From: Adineta vaga
Lineage: Eukaryota; Rotifera
NCBI GenBank assembly: GCA_021613535.1
Contig: CP075496.1
Span: 9,920,001 to 9,984,000, forward strand
DNA: 64,000 bases
Reading direction: 5' to 3'
Shown: piece after piece, positions 1 through 11,251 of the stretch
How positions within the stretch are numbered: position 1 is the stretch's first letter
Layout: each line of letters begins with the position of its first letter
Made by a program: the position numbers and the translations under genes
The notes under the pieces: model-generated
Databases searched by the model: none
Told to the model about the DNA's origin: nothing
Seen by the model: only the letters and a program-made list of their open reading frames with translations

Positions 1-1
1 T

Positions 2-420
2 GCTATGCCTGTTTCACTTATTATTATTGATTTAAATAAAGATGGTCTCTACGATATTGTTACAGCTAATTATATAGAAAATACAATTAGCGTACTACTA
101 ATAATGGAGGTGGACGTTTTAAAACACAAAAAGTTTTCTCAACTGGTTCGGGTTCTTCACCTTATTCAGTTTATTATGGTGATTTGAATAGAGATAATAA
201 TGTTGATCTTGCTGTTGCTAATTATGGGACAAATAAAATTGGTATATTTCTGGGAAACGGTCATGGAAATTTTAGAATACAGAAAACGTTTTCAACTGGG
301 GATGGATCCAGTCCGAATGATATCACTATTGCAGATTATAATAAAGACGGCCGATTAGATGTTATTACTGCTAATTCTGGAAAGAATTCAGCAAGTATTT
401 TCTTAAGTACATGCTCATAA
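2..420 (+). pseudogene. FG-GAP/VCBS repeat protein, 3' fragment with frameshift
   Basis: This is the 3' end of a gene that begins before the window. It carries three calcium-loop repeats of FG-GAP/VCBS type, with cores reading DLNKDG, DLNRDN and DYNKDG, each followed by D-[ILV]-x-x-A-N. Such repeats fold into integrin-like beta-propellers and are usually extracellular. The reading frame changes at about 95-105: the protein frame runs on 2-100, and homologous repeat sequence (GRF, then FSTGSGSSP) continues in another frame to the stop at 418-420. A single missing base near the ACTACTAATAATGG stretch would explain it. It may be a pseudogene or a base-calling error. Repeat identity is clear; the full-length gene and its function are not visible. 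Confidence 0.7.
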
Positions 421-1271
421 TTCCAAAATTGACTTGAATATCTCCGATCAACACAATTTAGTATAATATGAACCATTAAAATTGATTTTCTTCAATATTT
501 TTTCTTTTTTTCTAATGAACATAACGTCTTATCAAGATTGAATCTATTCACTTATTTAATTCTATATTGAACTGATGTTTTTCATGTATGTTGTAATTGA
601 TAAATAGAATACATAATCAAAATGAAATACTGATCGAATTGATTTTGTTTCATATATCATTCTCTTCATCTATTATGATTAAATTGTAATTCAATACGAA
701 GATCTCAATTATGATCGACTTAACTTTAACGATGGCTTGTTCTTTTTTCTCACGTACGAACAAACATGTACTTTATTATAAATGACCTCTATGTTTTTCT
801 TGTCTTTCTCCTTACTCAATCATTGTAAACAAATACGACAGGGGAGTTCTTTTTATGCATGTGAAAAGTATATTTTAAGCTGAATACAAACGTCTTTAAC
901 AGTTATTCTTCTTCTTTCTTTTTTCTTCCTTCCGAAAACACTAGAGCGTCAGCCAAAGAGAAGGAGCGTTATGTTAGGGTGTGTGCAATGCGATAATAGA
1001 TAAAATTGCCTAACGTTACATAGAGAGAATAAAAAAGAAAGAAAGAGAAAAAGATAGAACGACAAAGAATAAAAGAGAAAAAACAGCTAACAACGTGACA
1101 TTTTTATACTCTTGACGAGTCACTTCAAAATTATACAAAAAAAGACAACAAACAAGTCGCCTTCTGTTTCTACTACTTTGAAGAATGTCTGGTAAGTTAA
1201 AAAGATTAATCATACGTACAAGTACCAAAAAATTCATTTCGTTTTTTATTAGAGCATACATTTAAGAACTG
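421..1271. other. Intergenic, no gene recognised
   Basis: AT-rich spacer between the FG-GAP fragment and the C2 gene. A purine-rich tract lies at about 1021-1085. Nothing coding is supported on either strand. Confidence 0.5.
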
Positions 1272-2614
1272 ATGTCATCACCTTCGATATCATCTGGCCT
1301 TGAAAGTACATTATTAGAAACAACATTCTCTCTATTGGATGAATTTCAGCAACATTATGATGTCGTTATACAATTCTTTTCAGCTGAGGTATAAAAAATA
1401 AAAATTATTAGTCGTATAATCAAATTTCCTTCTTTTTCTAAGAATATACCAAAAATGGATGTTGTTGGACATGCTGATCCATATTTTATTGCTAATATTG
1501 ATGATTGTGTAATATTTACGTAAGTATTATTATTTATAAAACTTAAGTTTAATATAATTGCATTTTTTTCAGATCTAGTATAATTCCTAACACAGCAACA
1601 CCGAAATGGGAAGATGAAAAATGGATTGTTCGAAATATTCCAATTAATGCTAAATTATCTGTCAAAGTCTACGATAAAGATGATGATACAGTCAATGATG
1701 ATTATATTGGACAATTCGAGATTTTAAATTTAATTAATTATCATGCTCCACCAAAAGGTCATGAAATTCGTGGTACACTCAATCATCTTAATGGATACTT
1801 TCATCTATCTATTCATTCGATGCCATCATCTGACGAAACAAAACTTTTACCTCGATATACATTCGATGGTCCTTGTCGATATTTTCGTCATGATTCATTT
1901 GCCGTTGGTCGTTTAACTATGCTTAATGCCGATTGCGTCTATTCAACATGGAAAATTCGAATGCGGCGCATCTCCGTTTTTTTCAATCCAGATGATCGAC
2001 AACATTGGAATAAGAAATATCGAGCTGCTCAAGCTATATTTGGTAATTCTCCTTTAACATTAGCATCACAAAGTACCATCAAATTAGCTCATAAAGTTCT
2101 TTTTGGTCAAGCAATTAAGAATACAGAAACTGGAATTGTGACAACGGCTGAGGATCTCTGGACAACAATCTTCACCGATCGAACAACAAAAATGATTCAA
2201 CCATGCATTTATTCATATGTTATTGATGATCATACATGGAGATTTAGTGAAACTGATGATGCATTCTTTGCAGACTTTGCAAGTAAACATGCATTATTAG
2301 CTAATTGTTCGGAGTATGTTCGTTATGCTGGAGAATTTCATCCTCGACCAAAACATGGCTGGAATAAATGTGATGATGAATGGGAATTAGTATTTGATAA
2401 TGGATCAGGCACATATACACCTGCTAAGAATCTGCTCAATAATTTAAAAGAATTATTAATATTTAACTTTCCTGGATTGAATATTGTAACATATGATCAT
2501 GATGATCCACAATTGAAAGAAAGTATAGAAGATTTAAAACGCGCAACAAAATATTATCCAAATAGCTCAATGACAATTGAAAATCTTGTTTTGAATTATT
2601 CATTATCATCTTAA
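1272..2614 (+). CDS. C2-domain protein of fungal type
   Basis: Three exons: 1272-1388, 1443-1519 and 1573-2614, all GT-AG and frame-consistent, giving 411 residues. Residues about 30-135 form a C2 domain: a strand ending FFSAEN, then IPKMD-x-x-GHADPY, PKWEDE, and VKVYDKDDD, which supplies the Asp cluster that binds calcium and membrane lipid. The remaining ~270 residues have no animal counterpart known to me but match, from memory, the long C-terminal region of fungal single-C2 proteins: DGPCRYFRHDS, YSTWK, RFSETDDAFFADFASKHAL, GEFHPRP, GTYTP, FNFPGL. I infer a calcium/lipid-binding cytosolic protein of possible fungal origin. There is no signal peptide or membrane segment. The start is the first ATG in the first exon. 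Confidence 0.75.
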
Positions 2615-3639
2615 TAGTAGATTTGAAATGGTTTCTGATTCTCTCGTCATTATTTTGTGAATGTTTGTATTTTCTCAGATATTTTCTACGATTACATGTT
2701 TTCCATACCGGTATATTTCTAGAGATTTTCTTTTTTATTCTACATTTAATTGTTAAGTGATACATATGTCTGTTTATTTGAAATACATTGCATTACATCG
2801 CTGATTATTCCTATTATAAGAATTATGTAATTATTTGATCATCAATAGTAAACATTGTTGTATGATACTTTGAACATCGGATCTATACTTACTGTTTGAA
2901 CTAATGTTATAAGAAAAATAATTAAATTTATTTCAAATTACGGAAGATATCGTAAAGAACGAAGGACACTATAGAAAAAGATGTCGATACATTGAAAATG
3001 AATATAGAGAAACTAAAGTTAGACAATACATAATAAGACTTTAATACGGTTCATTAGATTTTTAATGAACTTCTCAACTATTGTACAACAACATCAATAA
3101 AATCAGAGAATAAACAACTCGATAGTCGTAGGGGAAAGTTCTCCGATATTTTCAAGTAAAGTTATCATAACAATCTTCCTTTATCGCTAAACATATCAAG
3201 GAACAGACGTATTTTCTATGCGCAATTGATTCTCGCTGATGTCAACACATGACCGATAATAATATCATCAGTTGGCCTTTAGACAATTTTCCGATGTATC
3301 ATAGAACAACAAGTATGTGAAACGAAGAAACGAAGAAAAGAAAGAAGAGAAAAAAAACACCGAACGCATATGTCATTTATGTCAATCTGAAAAGATAAAA
3401 GAAGAGCAGAGGAAGCAAGAAACGAATACGGATGGAGAAAGAGAAAGATCATGCGTAAACAGGTACTAGTATCATATAGAAGCACTCTAGCCATTACTAT
3501 ATTTCTGGCAATTTCAGTAGAAATAGAAATTATTTCAATTAAAAATGTATTATTAAGTAATTGAAAGTAAGAGATTTTTTGATTCGTTCGAAAAAGGAAA
3601 AGTTTTTTTTCTTCAGATTTTTACACTTATTCGAATACA
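2615..3639. other. Intergenic, no gene recognised
   Basis: About 1 kb of AT-rich sequence between two genes on the same strand. An AATAAA-like signal occurs near 3097 and a purine-rich tract at 3310-3350. The open frames seen here are low-complexity and unsupported. Confidence 0.45.
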
Positions 3640-5563
3640 ATGGGTGTACATCACAGCAAATTAATTCAACAAAAATCTGTCGATGATGAATATCTATTTG
3701 CTATAGAAGAATTTCAACAAACTCCAATTGTTTCATTTGAACATGCTATTCAATCGTTAATATCAATTGTCCCAACTATCGAAAGTTATATTCAAATCAT
3801 TAAAGATAAATCTCGTGATTCAATTGATGGTTTGACATTTGACGAGTCGGCTTCTATTATGCTTTATTCCATACAATGGCAACCATATGAACAATGTCTT
3901 TATGCGATTTTAAACTCAATTCTATTCAAATCTAATGTAGATCAATTTCAACCCTGGTTATCTTATTTAAAACTTCTTTTTACTGCTCTTTTGCATCTTC
4001 CATCGAATCATTCGATTGTCTATCGAGGAAGCAGATTAGATTTAAGTCAACAATATCATATTAATGAAATTATTCTTTGGAAAGATCTACCATTATGTAC
4101 AACATCTATTGAATATCTTCAATCAGACAGATGTTTAGGTACAAATAAATTACGAACTATATTCAAAATTGAATCGTTTAATGTTAAACATATCGATAAA
4201 CATTGTTATTCTTCATCGAATACGTTTGCAATTATTTTACCTGCAACAAAATTTCAAGTAGTCGAATGTACTCACCATTCGATGAAAGATAATTTATATG
4301 TGATTACATTGAAAGAAATTGTACCATCATTTCTTTTAAATTCTATCGATCAGATCAAATCAAATATTTTTCAGAAGTAAATTTCTAAGAAAATAAAAGA
4401 TTGATTTATAATAATATTTCTAGATTTTGGTTATCAGTTAAAAACTCACGAAATTCATCAGTATTACATGATAATAATTATCGTAATGTGTCTCTCGAAC
4501 ATCGTATTATGGAATATGAACATTCCTGGACAGTTGATTTAGATAAACAAAATTTAAATGATCAAGATATGAATATTGTTGTTAAACATGCATTAATTAA
4601 GAATCATTGCAAACGCGTTCGATTACGTGACAATAATATAACATGTCAAGGTGTTTCAATTCTTTGTAAAGGTTTATATAATAATATCATATTAGAATCA
4701 TTAGATCTTCGAAATAATCGAATATCTGATTTTGGTGTTCAATGTTTAGCATCAGCAATGATTCATTCGAATGTAAAAACATTGAATTTAGAATCTAATC
4801 AAATTACTTCTCAAGGTGCACAATATTTAGCACAAATGTTAAAAGATAATCGAACAATAACAGAATTATATCTATCCAAAAATGATTTAGGTGATCAAGG
4901 AATTGAAATTATTGCAAATGCATTGTATAATGAGACAGAAAATGCTTCTCGACAAACAAATAAACAAGTAAATAAGTTGTTCTACACAATCTTAATCCTC
5001 ATGTTCTTTAGAAATTTCTTTTCTATATTCTATAAGAAGATTAGTAGATGATCTATGTCATATTAATACTCTCTTGTCATCGAATTAAGTGTAATCAATA
5101 AGAGACATGCATATGAGATATATAGTTATTAAAGAATCAAGATGATCTCTGATCTAAAGAACATTTTTTTTTGTTTTAGATCTGTGGAAAATATGAATCG
5201 AATCTTCAACATCTTTATCTTGGTCAGAATAATATTACGGATAAAGGTATAAAACATCTATCGAATATGCTAAAAACTAATCGAACATTAACATGGTTAT
5301 GGTTAACTGGTAATGAAATCAGCGATGATGGCGTTGAAATATTATCGAATATTCTTACGAATTCTAATACGAGTATTGAATGGTTATTTTTAAATTCGAA
5401 TAAGTTAATTACCGATGTAAGCGTAGATACTTTATTGAATATGTTTAAACGAAATTATACCTTAAAAACATTTTATATTAACAATTGTAGTTTAACTGAT
5501 GAAGGAAAACGTAAACTTCTGAAAATGATGAAAACAAAAACAGATTTTGATTTAGAAGTTTAA
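3640..5563 (+). CDS. NAD:arginine ADP-ribosyltransferase-like domain fused to leucine-rich repeats
   Basis: Exons 3640-4376, 4424-4967 and 5180-5563 give 554 residues. Residues ~40-245 resemble the R-S-E class ADP-ribosyltransferase fold: LTFDESASIMLYS, PWLSYLKLLFTALLHLP, IVYRGSRLDLS (the conserved Arg) and LCTTSIE (the STS-like strand). Where the family has E-x-E just before the ILLPGT strand, this protein has SSNTFAIILP, so both catalytic glutamates are absent. Residues ~265-550 carry RNase-inhibitor-type LRRs (LDLRNNRISDFG, LNLESNQITSQGAQ, LYLSKNDLGDQG, LYLGQNNITDKG, LWLTGNEISDDG). MGVHHS at the N-terminus fits an N-myristoylation site. ART-LRR proteins are expanded in bdelloids. I expect a ligand-sensing or pseudo-enzyme role; no activity can be claimed. 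Confidence 0.75.
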
Positions 5564-5590
5564 AAATAGAGCAAAATTTTATCATTATTG

Positions 5591-6470
5591 TTAAACATAC
5601 TCTTTTTTTGTTTGATTATAAACTATAGTGAATGTTAATGAATCAGGTGCACCCATTGTACTACCCTTTTCATATAATATACCAATTGATTGATCAATTA
5701 ATGTTGTTAATGATGAATAACTTGATGAGCCTGGACAAATTGTTTTGATATAACCCCAATTTTCACCATTGTCTTTACTGATATGTAACGAAAGATTTGT
5801 ACGAGTTGTAGACACTTCAGCTAAACCTGAATAGAATAAATGACGAGTATTCGAATGATATAATGTCGAATCTTCACATCCACGCAAAGGTTGTACCAAT
5901 GTATTTAATATTGTAATTCTATCGAATGTTATTCCACCAATATACCATTTAACATGACAAAACCAGTAGATAGCGGACTACGAATTGTAGAATAATCACC
6001 AGGAATTAAGATACGATTTGATTGTAATAGAAGACTACACGGTGGACCTAGAGCTATACCCATTTCCATTCTGATCTGGTTATATTTGGAATGATCTGTG
6101 GTGGTGTAAATGTTAATCCGTCATCATCTGAATAGGTTTGCATGATGATGAGATTATTTCGACAAAATGGAATTAATATTCGTTGATTATATTTCAACTA
6201 AACTGGAGCAAAATTTCCTACCCAATTGAAATTTTCCCCAGATGAATTTCCTCGATATAATACTTCTAGATTCGACCAAGTTTTTCTATTATCTGAACTA
6301 CGTTTATAGACAATATCTATTTGAGTATTGTCATGACAAGTAAACATTCGTGCTTCACCCAAAGCTAATAATGTTCCTTTTGCCGTAGTCATGATTGATG
6401 GAATTCGTACGCAATAATAACCACCTTCTCCACGTGCGAATACAACAGTTTCATTTTGGAAAGAAAACAA
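5591..6470 (-). pseudogene. Sialidase (BNR repeat) pseudogene, tandem copy 1
   Basis: A degraded copy of the sialidase at 6868-7984. Matching blocks include VRIPSIMTT (the FRIP-type motif), the Asp box SSDNRKTW, SKDNGENWGYI and SSYSSLTTLIDQSIGILYE. Lesions: no ATG or signal peptide upstream of 6470; a nonsense codon where the paralogue has CAG (TAG at 6198-6200); a small indel near 6045-6055 where the paralogue reads WIGLGPP; a 132-bp deletion at 5933-5939; and a 25-bp deletion at 5946-5951, each at a short repeat shared with the paralogue. It lies only 27 bp from the convergent LRR gene. It cannot encode a full sialidase. Confidence 0.85.
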
Positions 6471-6867
6471 ACATTTGCTCTACATCTGTAAAAACTGACT
6501 GTTAAATTTCATATTGATTTCGTCCTAAAACCAAAAGAACTTTGTATCATAGCTCTATATCTACAAACTTCTTCATAGATGAAAATATTCCAGATTGTTT
6601 AGTATAGATTCAAATACTTTTTGGTTTTTCTTATCTATTATTTCATATTTAATCCTCATAATAACATGTTTGTTTGATATTGATAAGAGTTTTAAAACAT
6701 CAAAACAAAACACGGACACATCATGTTACATGATCACGTTGTTCTTTCTTCTAAAAATAGAATACTATGAATAATGAAAAAGAATACGTGTATACAATTA
6801 AATTCGATACATTGAAAGAACAGATTGACTTCTGTATCAAAATATCTCGAAAGAACATTTGTCTTAT
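6471..6867. other. Spacer between tandem sialidase copies
   Basis: About 400 bp with no coding signal. It holds the upstream flank of copy 1 and the downstream flank of copy 2. Confidence 0.5.
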
Positions 6868-7984
6868 TTATTTTAAGATATACTGTTTGCTTTGATTATA
6901 TACTACAGTAAATGTTATATAATCTGGTAGGAAAACAAGATCCGTTTTCTTAGCCCATTCATATAATAAACCAATTGATCGATCATTCATTATCGTCAAT
7001 GATGAATAGGAAGATGAACCTGGAAATATTGTTTTGATATAATTCCAATTTTCACCATTGTCTTTACTTATATAAAGCGAAAGATTACTACGAATATAGG
7101 ATGTTTCAGCTAAGCCTGAATAAAATAATTGTTGAGTATTTTTATCATATATTGTTGAACCTTGACATCCTGTTAATGGTTGAACAAGTGTATTTAATAT
7201 TGTAACTTTATTAAACGTTATTCCACCATCACTACTATACGCACCGATTCGTTTCGTTCCTAAGGAACGAGAATTGATGAATATTGAATTTACATTAGGT
7301 AATAGTTCAACCGCTTGACATTCGTTGGGAAAATATTCATCAAGATTATATTCTCCACCAACATACCATTTATCGATTTGACCATTAAAATCATTTAACA
7401 TCACATAACCGGTAGACAATAAACCATTATCATTTGGATGTGTTGAATAGTAAGCAGGAATTAAGATTCGATTCGATTGTAGCAGAATACCACCTGGCGG
7501 ACCTAGGCCAATCCATTTCCATTCTGGCCTGGTTATATTTGGAATGATCTGTGGTGGTGTAAATGTTAATCCCATCATCGTCTGAATGGGTTTGCATGAT
7601 GATGAGATTATTTCGACAAAATGGAATTAATATTCGTTGATTATATTTCAACTGAACTGGTGCAATATTTCCGACACGATTATACTTATCATTCGAAGAA
7701 TTTCCTCGATATAATACTTCTAAATTCGACCAAGTTTTTCCATTATCTGTACTACGTTTGTAGACAATATCAGTTTCCGTATAATCACTACATGTGAACA
7801 TTCTTGCTTCACCAAATGCTAATAGAGTACCTGTATTAGTAGTTAAAATATATGGAATTTTTATACAGAAATAGCCAGCTTCACCACGTGTAAAAACGAT
7901 CGTATCATTCTCAAGAGAATGTTTTACACTGATAAATAGAAATATTATGATCAACAACAACATCGAATCTAAAGTAAAAATCAT
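6868..7984 (-). CDS. Secreted exo-alpha-sialidase-like protein, copy 2, with one frameshift
   Basis: ATG at 7984 starts a hydrophobic signal peptide (SMLLLIIIFLF). The family hydrolyses terminal sialic acids. Visible features are IKIPYILTT (FRIP motif), FGEARMFTC, Asp boxes STDNGKTW, SSDGGITF and SKDNGENW, the RSLGTKR region, GCQGSTIY, and the late SYSSLTIMND-x-SIGLLYEW block that carries the Tyr/Glu catalytic region. The FRIP arginine, one of three binding the carboxylate, is Lys here. The frame breaks at about 7573-7577: a GGG run in the +1 frame where copy 1 has GG, so the ORF is split into 7984-~7575 and ~7578-6868. Restoring one base would give about 371 residues. It is either recently dead or a homopolymer error. 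Confidence 0.75.
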
Positions 7985-8243
7985 CTGCAAATTAGAATAA
8001 TGCTCGATGTTTTGAAGATGCAGATCGTTGTAAAAAAAACAATTCGTGATTTACCAACAATTATTTAGACAAAAATGATGTGTAATATTTCAAATATACT
8101 ATCACCCTCTTCCTACACTAATAGAATGTCACAAAAGCAAAGTTTTATCAACATTTTTTCTCCTTCTTTTATTTTTTATCAAACGTATCAGTATGTCTCA
8201 TGTTTTATGAAAAGAAAACACATAAATTTCAACGTGAGTTAGT

Positions 8244-8438
8244 TTATTTATTCAACATCTCATTGGAAAAATCTAAATTACAACTGCGCATGAATGATAA
8301 ATCTTTGTTTTTTGAATATTGACAAAGTGTTCCATCGCTTGAAATAGGACCATTATGACCATCATCAGATGAAAAAGTATTAATACGATATCCAATAACC
8401 AAAAGACAACTCGTCATAATCACCAATATAAATATCAT
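8244..8438 (-). CDS. Possible small secreted or anchored protein
   Basis: An ORF of 64 residues from an internal ATG at 8438. The first ~18 residues are hydrophobic (MIFILVIMTSCLLVIGY) and could be a signal peptide; the rest is polar with two cysteines. The open frame extends upstream to 8615 through hydrophobic sequence. I see no family. It lies 3' of the unknown gene at 8631-9149 and may be non-coding. Confidence 0.25.
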   Translation of the reverse strand: MIFILVIMTSCLLVIGYRINTFSSDDGHNGPISSDGTLCQYSKNKDLSFMRSCNLDFSNEMLNK

Positions 8439-8630
8439 CTGACAACAGTTGATTTGTAACATGATGAAACAGAATGTCAGACAAGAATTCATGTTTATAA
8501 AGATGAATAAATGATTGATCAAAAGAAATGAGATAATTGATTTATGTTTAAACATCATAACAAAAAAGTCGTATAAAATTATAATTGAAGAACAAAGAAA
8601 ATAATTAATCATCATTGATGTTTAGTTTGT

Positions 8631-9149
8631 CTATGAACTAATTGATTTTTCTTCTTGTTTCTGTCTTTGTTCATTTTTAAAAGTAATGAACGCTTCACAT
8701 TCAGTAAATCCAATATTTGTATCCCATTTGTATGGAAAACAAGGAACTTGAATTCGTTCAGTAAATTCTTTTCGTTCTCCAAATAAACCTTTTCCAACGT
8801 CAATTTTCATTTGATTCGGTGGTTTTGATGTTGTTGCTGAAGTAATAAGATAAAATTGTTTTCCATCAACATCCATTTCAACAACACTATCACCTTTCTT
8901 ATTTGTATAATATGCTCGTAAATATCCATTACGACTTGAACGTTTTCGTTGATCAAACCAACTTTGAAGTGCATCTTCAGATGAGTCTTTATGAAAAAGA
9001 ACAGCTGCATAAATATTATAACGTAAATTCAAATGACCAAGTTCACGTTCTAATAGTTGATTATCAGACATGATCTCATTTAAAGGTACCATAAATCCAA
9101 CATGAAGCAAACGAGGACGTACAGAATTATTCATTGTTGATGATGCCAT
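8631..9149 (-). CDS. Hypothetical soluble protein, 172 aa
   Basis: An uninterrupted ORF starting at the first true ATG (MASSTMNNSVRPRLLHVGFMVP). Composition and codon use look like real coding sequence: hydrophobic beta-strand-like stretches (LLHVGFMV, NIYAAVLFH, GYLRAYYT, VVEMDVDGKQFYLIT) alternate with charged segments, and the C-terminus is Lys/Gln/Glu rich. There is no signal peptide and no membrane segment. I do not recognise the family. It could be a lone exon of a larger gene, but both ends look complete. Confidence 0.5.
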   Translation of the reverse strand: MASSTMNNSVRPRLLHVGFMVPLNEIMSDNQLLERELGHLNLRYNIYAAVLFHKDSSEDALQSWFDQRKRSSRNGYLRAYYTNKKGDSVVEMDVDGKQFYLITSATTSKPPNQMKIDVGKGLFGERKEFTERIQVPCFPYKWDTNIGFTECEAFITFKNEQRQKQEEKSISS

Positions 9150-9158
9150 TGTATTCAA

Positions 9159-9510
9159 CTGTCAAGACAAAACGAGAGGTGTTTTAAATACACGTGTGCT
9201 TTTTTTTCTGATGTAATTTATTGACTTTACATCTGAAAGAATCTTATTCATCAATGTATTTTATCAAAGTTGAGTAATAACAAAATAAAAGAATGAAAGA
9301 ACGAGAAAAACATATTGAATGCTATTTGGACACAATAGTCGTGTTGATTCCTTACAATCTTATCGTTCTATATTATCAAAACGATGAAATATATTTTTCT
9401 TTTGTCTATTCTTATCTTTCTTTGAAACTGAAAACAAAAAGAAAATGTGTAGTGATATTTTGTATTCTTCTCTGTAGAGACTATATCAACCACATTGAAA
9501 AGAAATCGAT
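9159..9510. other. Divergent intergenic region
   Basis: About 350 bp between the divergent unknown ORF (minus) and the oxidoreductase (plus). It probably holds both 5' regions. No defined motif is seen. Confidence 0.4.
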
Positions 9511-11251
9511 ATGAATAGAATGTCGAGAAGAATTATTGTTTTAAGTAGTGTAATGACAACTTTTGTAAGTTTTAAGTTGATAAAGAGAAATTGTTTATTT
9601 ATAACAGATTTTAGGGTATCTATAAATATGTTAAATCAAAAGCAAAGAAACAATATTTTCATTCAACTAAACCTGCTCAGGATCATCCGACAAGTATCAT
9701 CATTGGTACAGGTATCATTGGTCTAACAAGTGCCTACTATCTAGCAAAAAGCGGACATAAAGTAATATGTATTGAAAAACGAGAAGATGTAGCATTAGAA
9801 ACGAGGTAAAGTTTGAACTCGATATGAAAAACAAAATTATTGATGAATTCTTCTATGTAGTTATAAAAATGGTGCACTGATTTGTCCATCTCTTTTAACA
9901 CCATGGGCAAATTCTGATGTTCCAAAGAAATATTTTAAATCCATACTTTCATTTTCTTCATCAACAAGGACATCGACTAAAGTTTGGTCAAGTACGTTTT
10001 TCTCTACGAAATTTTATCGTTGGATTTATGAATACTTGAAAAATTGTACAACCAAAGCACAGATTCGAAATGCAGCGAGTCTATTAACACTTAGTATGTA
10101 TTCTCGACAATGTTTGGATGATATTCTTAACGAAGTGTGTTTTTGTAAATAACGTTTTCTTTTTGATTGAATCAAATTGTTATTTTTATAGAATTCGATT
10201 TCATTTTCTCGTCATTCCAATGGTTCATTACAATTGGCAGTGGATCCCATTATCTTCGAACAATTAATTGAAGAATCGAAACATATCAAGAATATTCAGA
10301 TTTTTTCATCGGCAGACGAAGTTATTAAACATGAATCAATATTGACGCCTGTCAAAGATCGACTTTATGGTGGTGTTTTCAGTTCATTGGATACGAATGG
10401 AAATATTTATGAATTTTGTTGCGAATTAAAAAACATTTTAGTAGAAAAATATGGAGTTAAATTTTTATTTAATGAAGAAATTCAAGATTTTATTGTATCT
10501 ACTACTAATGAAAATCAAAACGGCTATCAACAGCGTCATGTTTCAGGCATTATAACCACTAAAAATCAAAGAATTCAAAATGCAGACAATATAATAGTAG
10601 CAAATGGAAATTATGTTATGCCTCTAATGGAAAAATTGAATATCTATGTACCTGTTTATCCTGTTAAAGTAAAATCAAATGATATATGAACTAAAACGAA
10701 TATTATTAAAAATTATTTCATAGGGCTATGTCGTGGAAATCAAAACACCAACTAATATTCCATTACCAGAGGTAAATCTTGTCGATGATGTAAATAAACT
10801 TTATATATCTGCATTGAAACCAACTGACAAACAAGGCATCGTACGAGTTAGTGGTCTAGCTGAATTTGCAGGATGGGAGGTGAGAACTTATACATGGTTT
10901 TTTTATTGATTGTCATGAATATTCGATTGTATTCTATAGGATATTGGTATTCTTAGTGAACCTGATCGAGCACAATATTTGTATGAACAGACAATTTCTT
11001 GGTTACCACATATAGCTTCGTATGAAAAAGCGTTTCATAGTTGTTCTCGTCCAGTATCAGCCGATGATGTACCGTTAATCGGCCGATGTGATAATTTTGA
11101 TAATCTTTTCGTTAATTGTGGTCATGGTAGTAAAGGTTGGACACTAGCATTTGGATCAGCTGCTCTACTAGCTAATGTAATCAATCAAAAGACAAATATT
11201 TTCGATAAAGAAAGTATTGATCCTGAATTATATTCTCCAAATAGATTTTAA
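9511..11251 (+). CDS. FAD-dependent D-amino-acid dehydrogenase/oxidase (DadA-like)
   Basis: Six exons: 9511-9564, 9615-9805, 9861-10134, 10192-10668, 10724-10879 and 10940-11251, giving 487 residues. Residues ~46-75 hold the Rossmann FAD site: [22 protein letters not shown] followed by an acidic strand end (IEKRE). The C-terminus has the typical DAO/DadA closing block: [12 protein letters not shown], then [16 protein letters not shown], which wraps the flavin. The family oxidatively deaminates D- or small amino acids. The first exon is short and hydrophobic ([13 protein letters not shown]) with a basic continuation, which suggests a membrane anchor or mitochondrial targeting. DadA-type enzymes are bacterial; five introns indicate long residence if it was acquired. 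The exact substrate is not determined. Confidence 0.85.

Noticed and set aside
4377-4423. TAA at 4378-4380 as the end of a separate ADP-ribosyltransferase gene
   Set aside because: A 47-nt GT-AG intron joins it in frame to the LRR exon (KFWLSVKN), and ART-LRR fusions are known in bdelloids; still, transcript evidence would settle it.
8612-9010. Two further minus-strand frames overlapping 8631-9149
   Set aside because: They are shifted-frame shadows of the 172-residue ORF with poorer composition.
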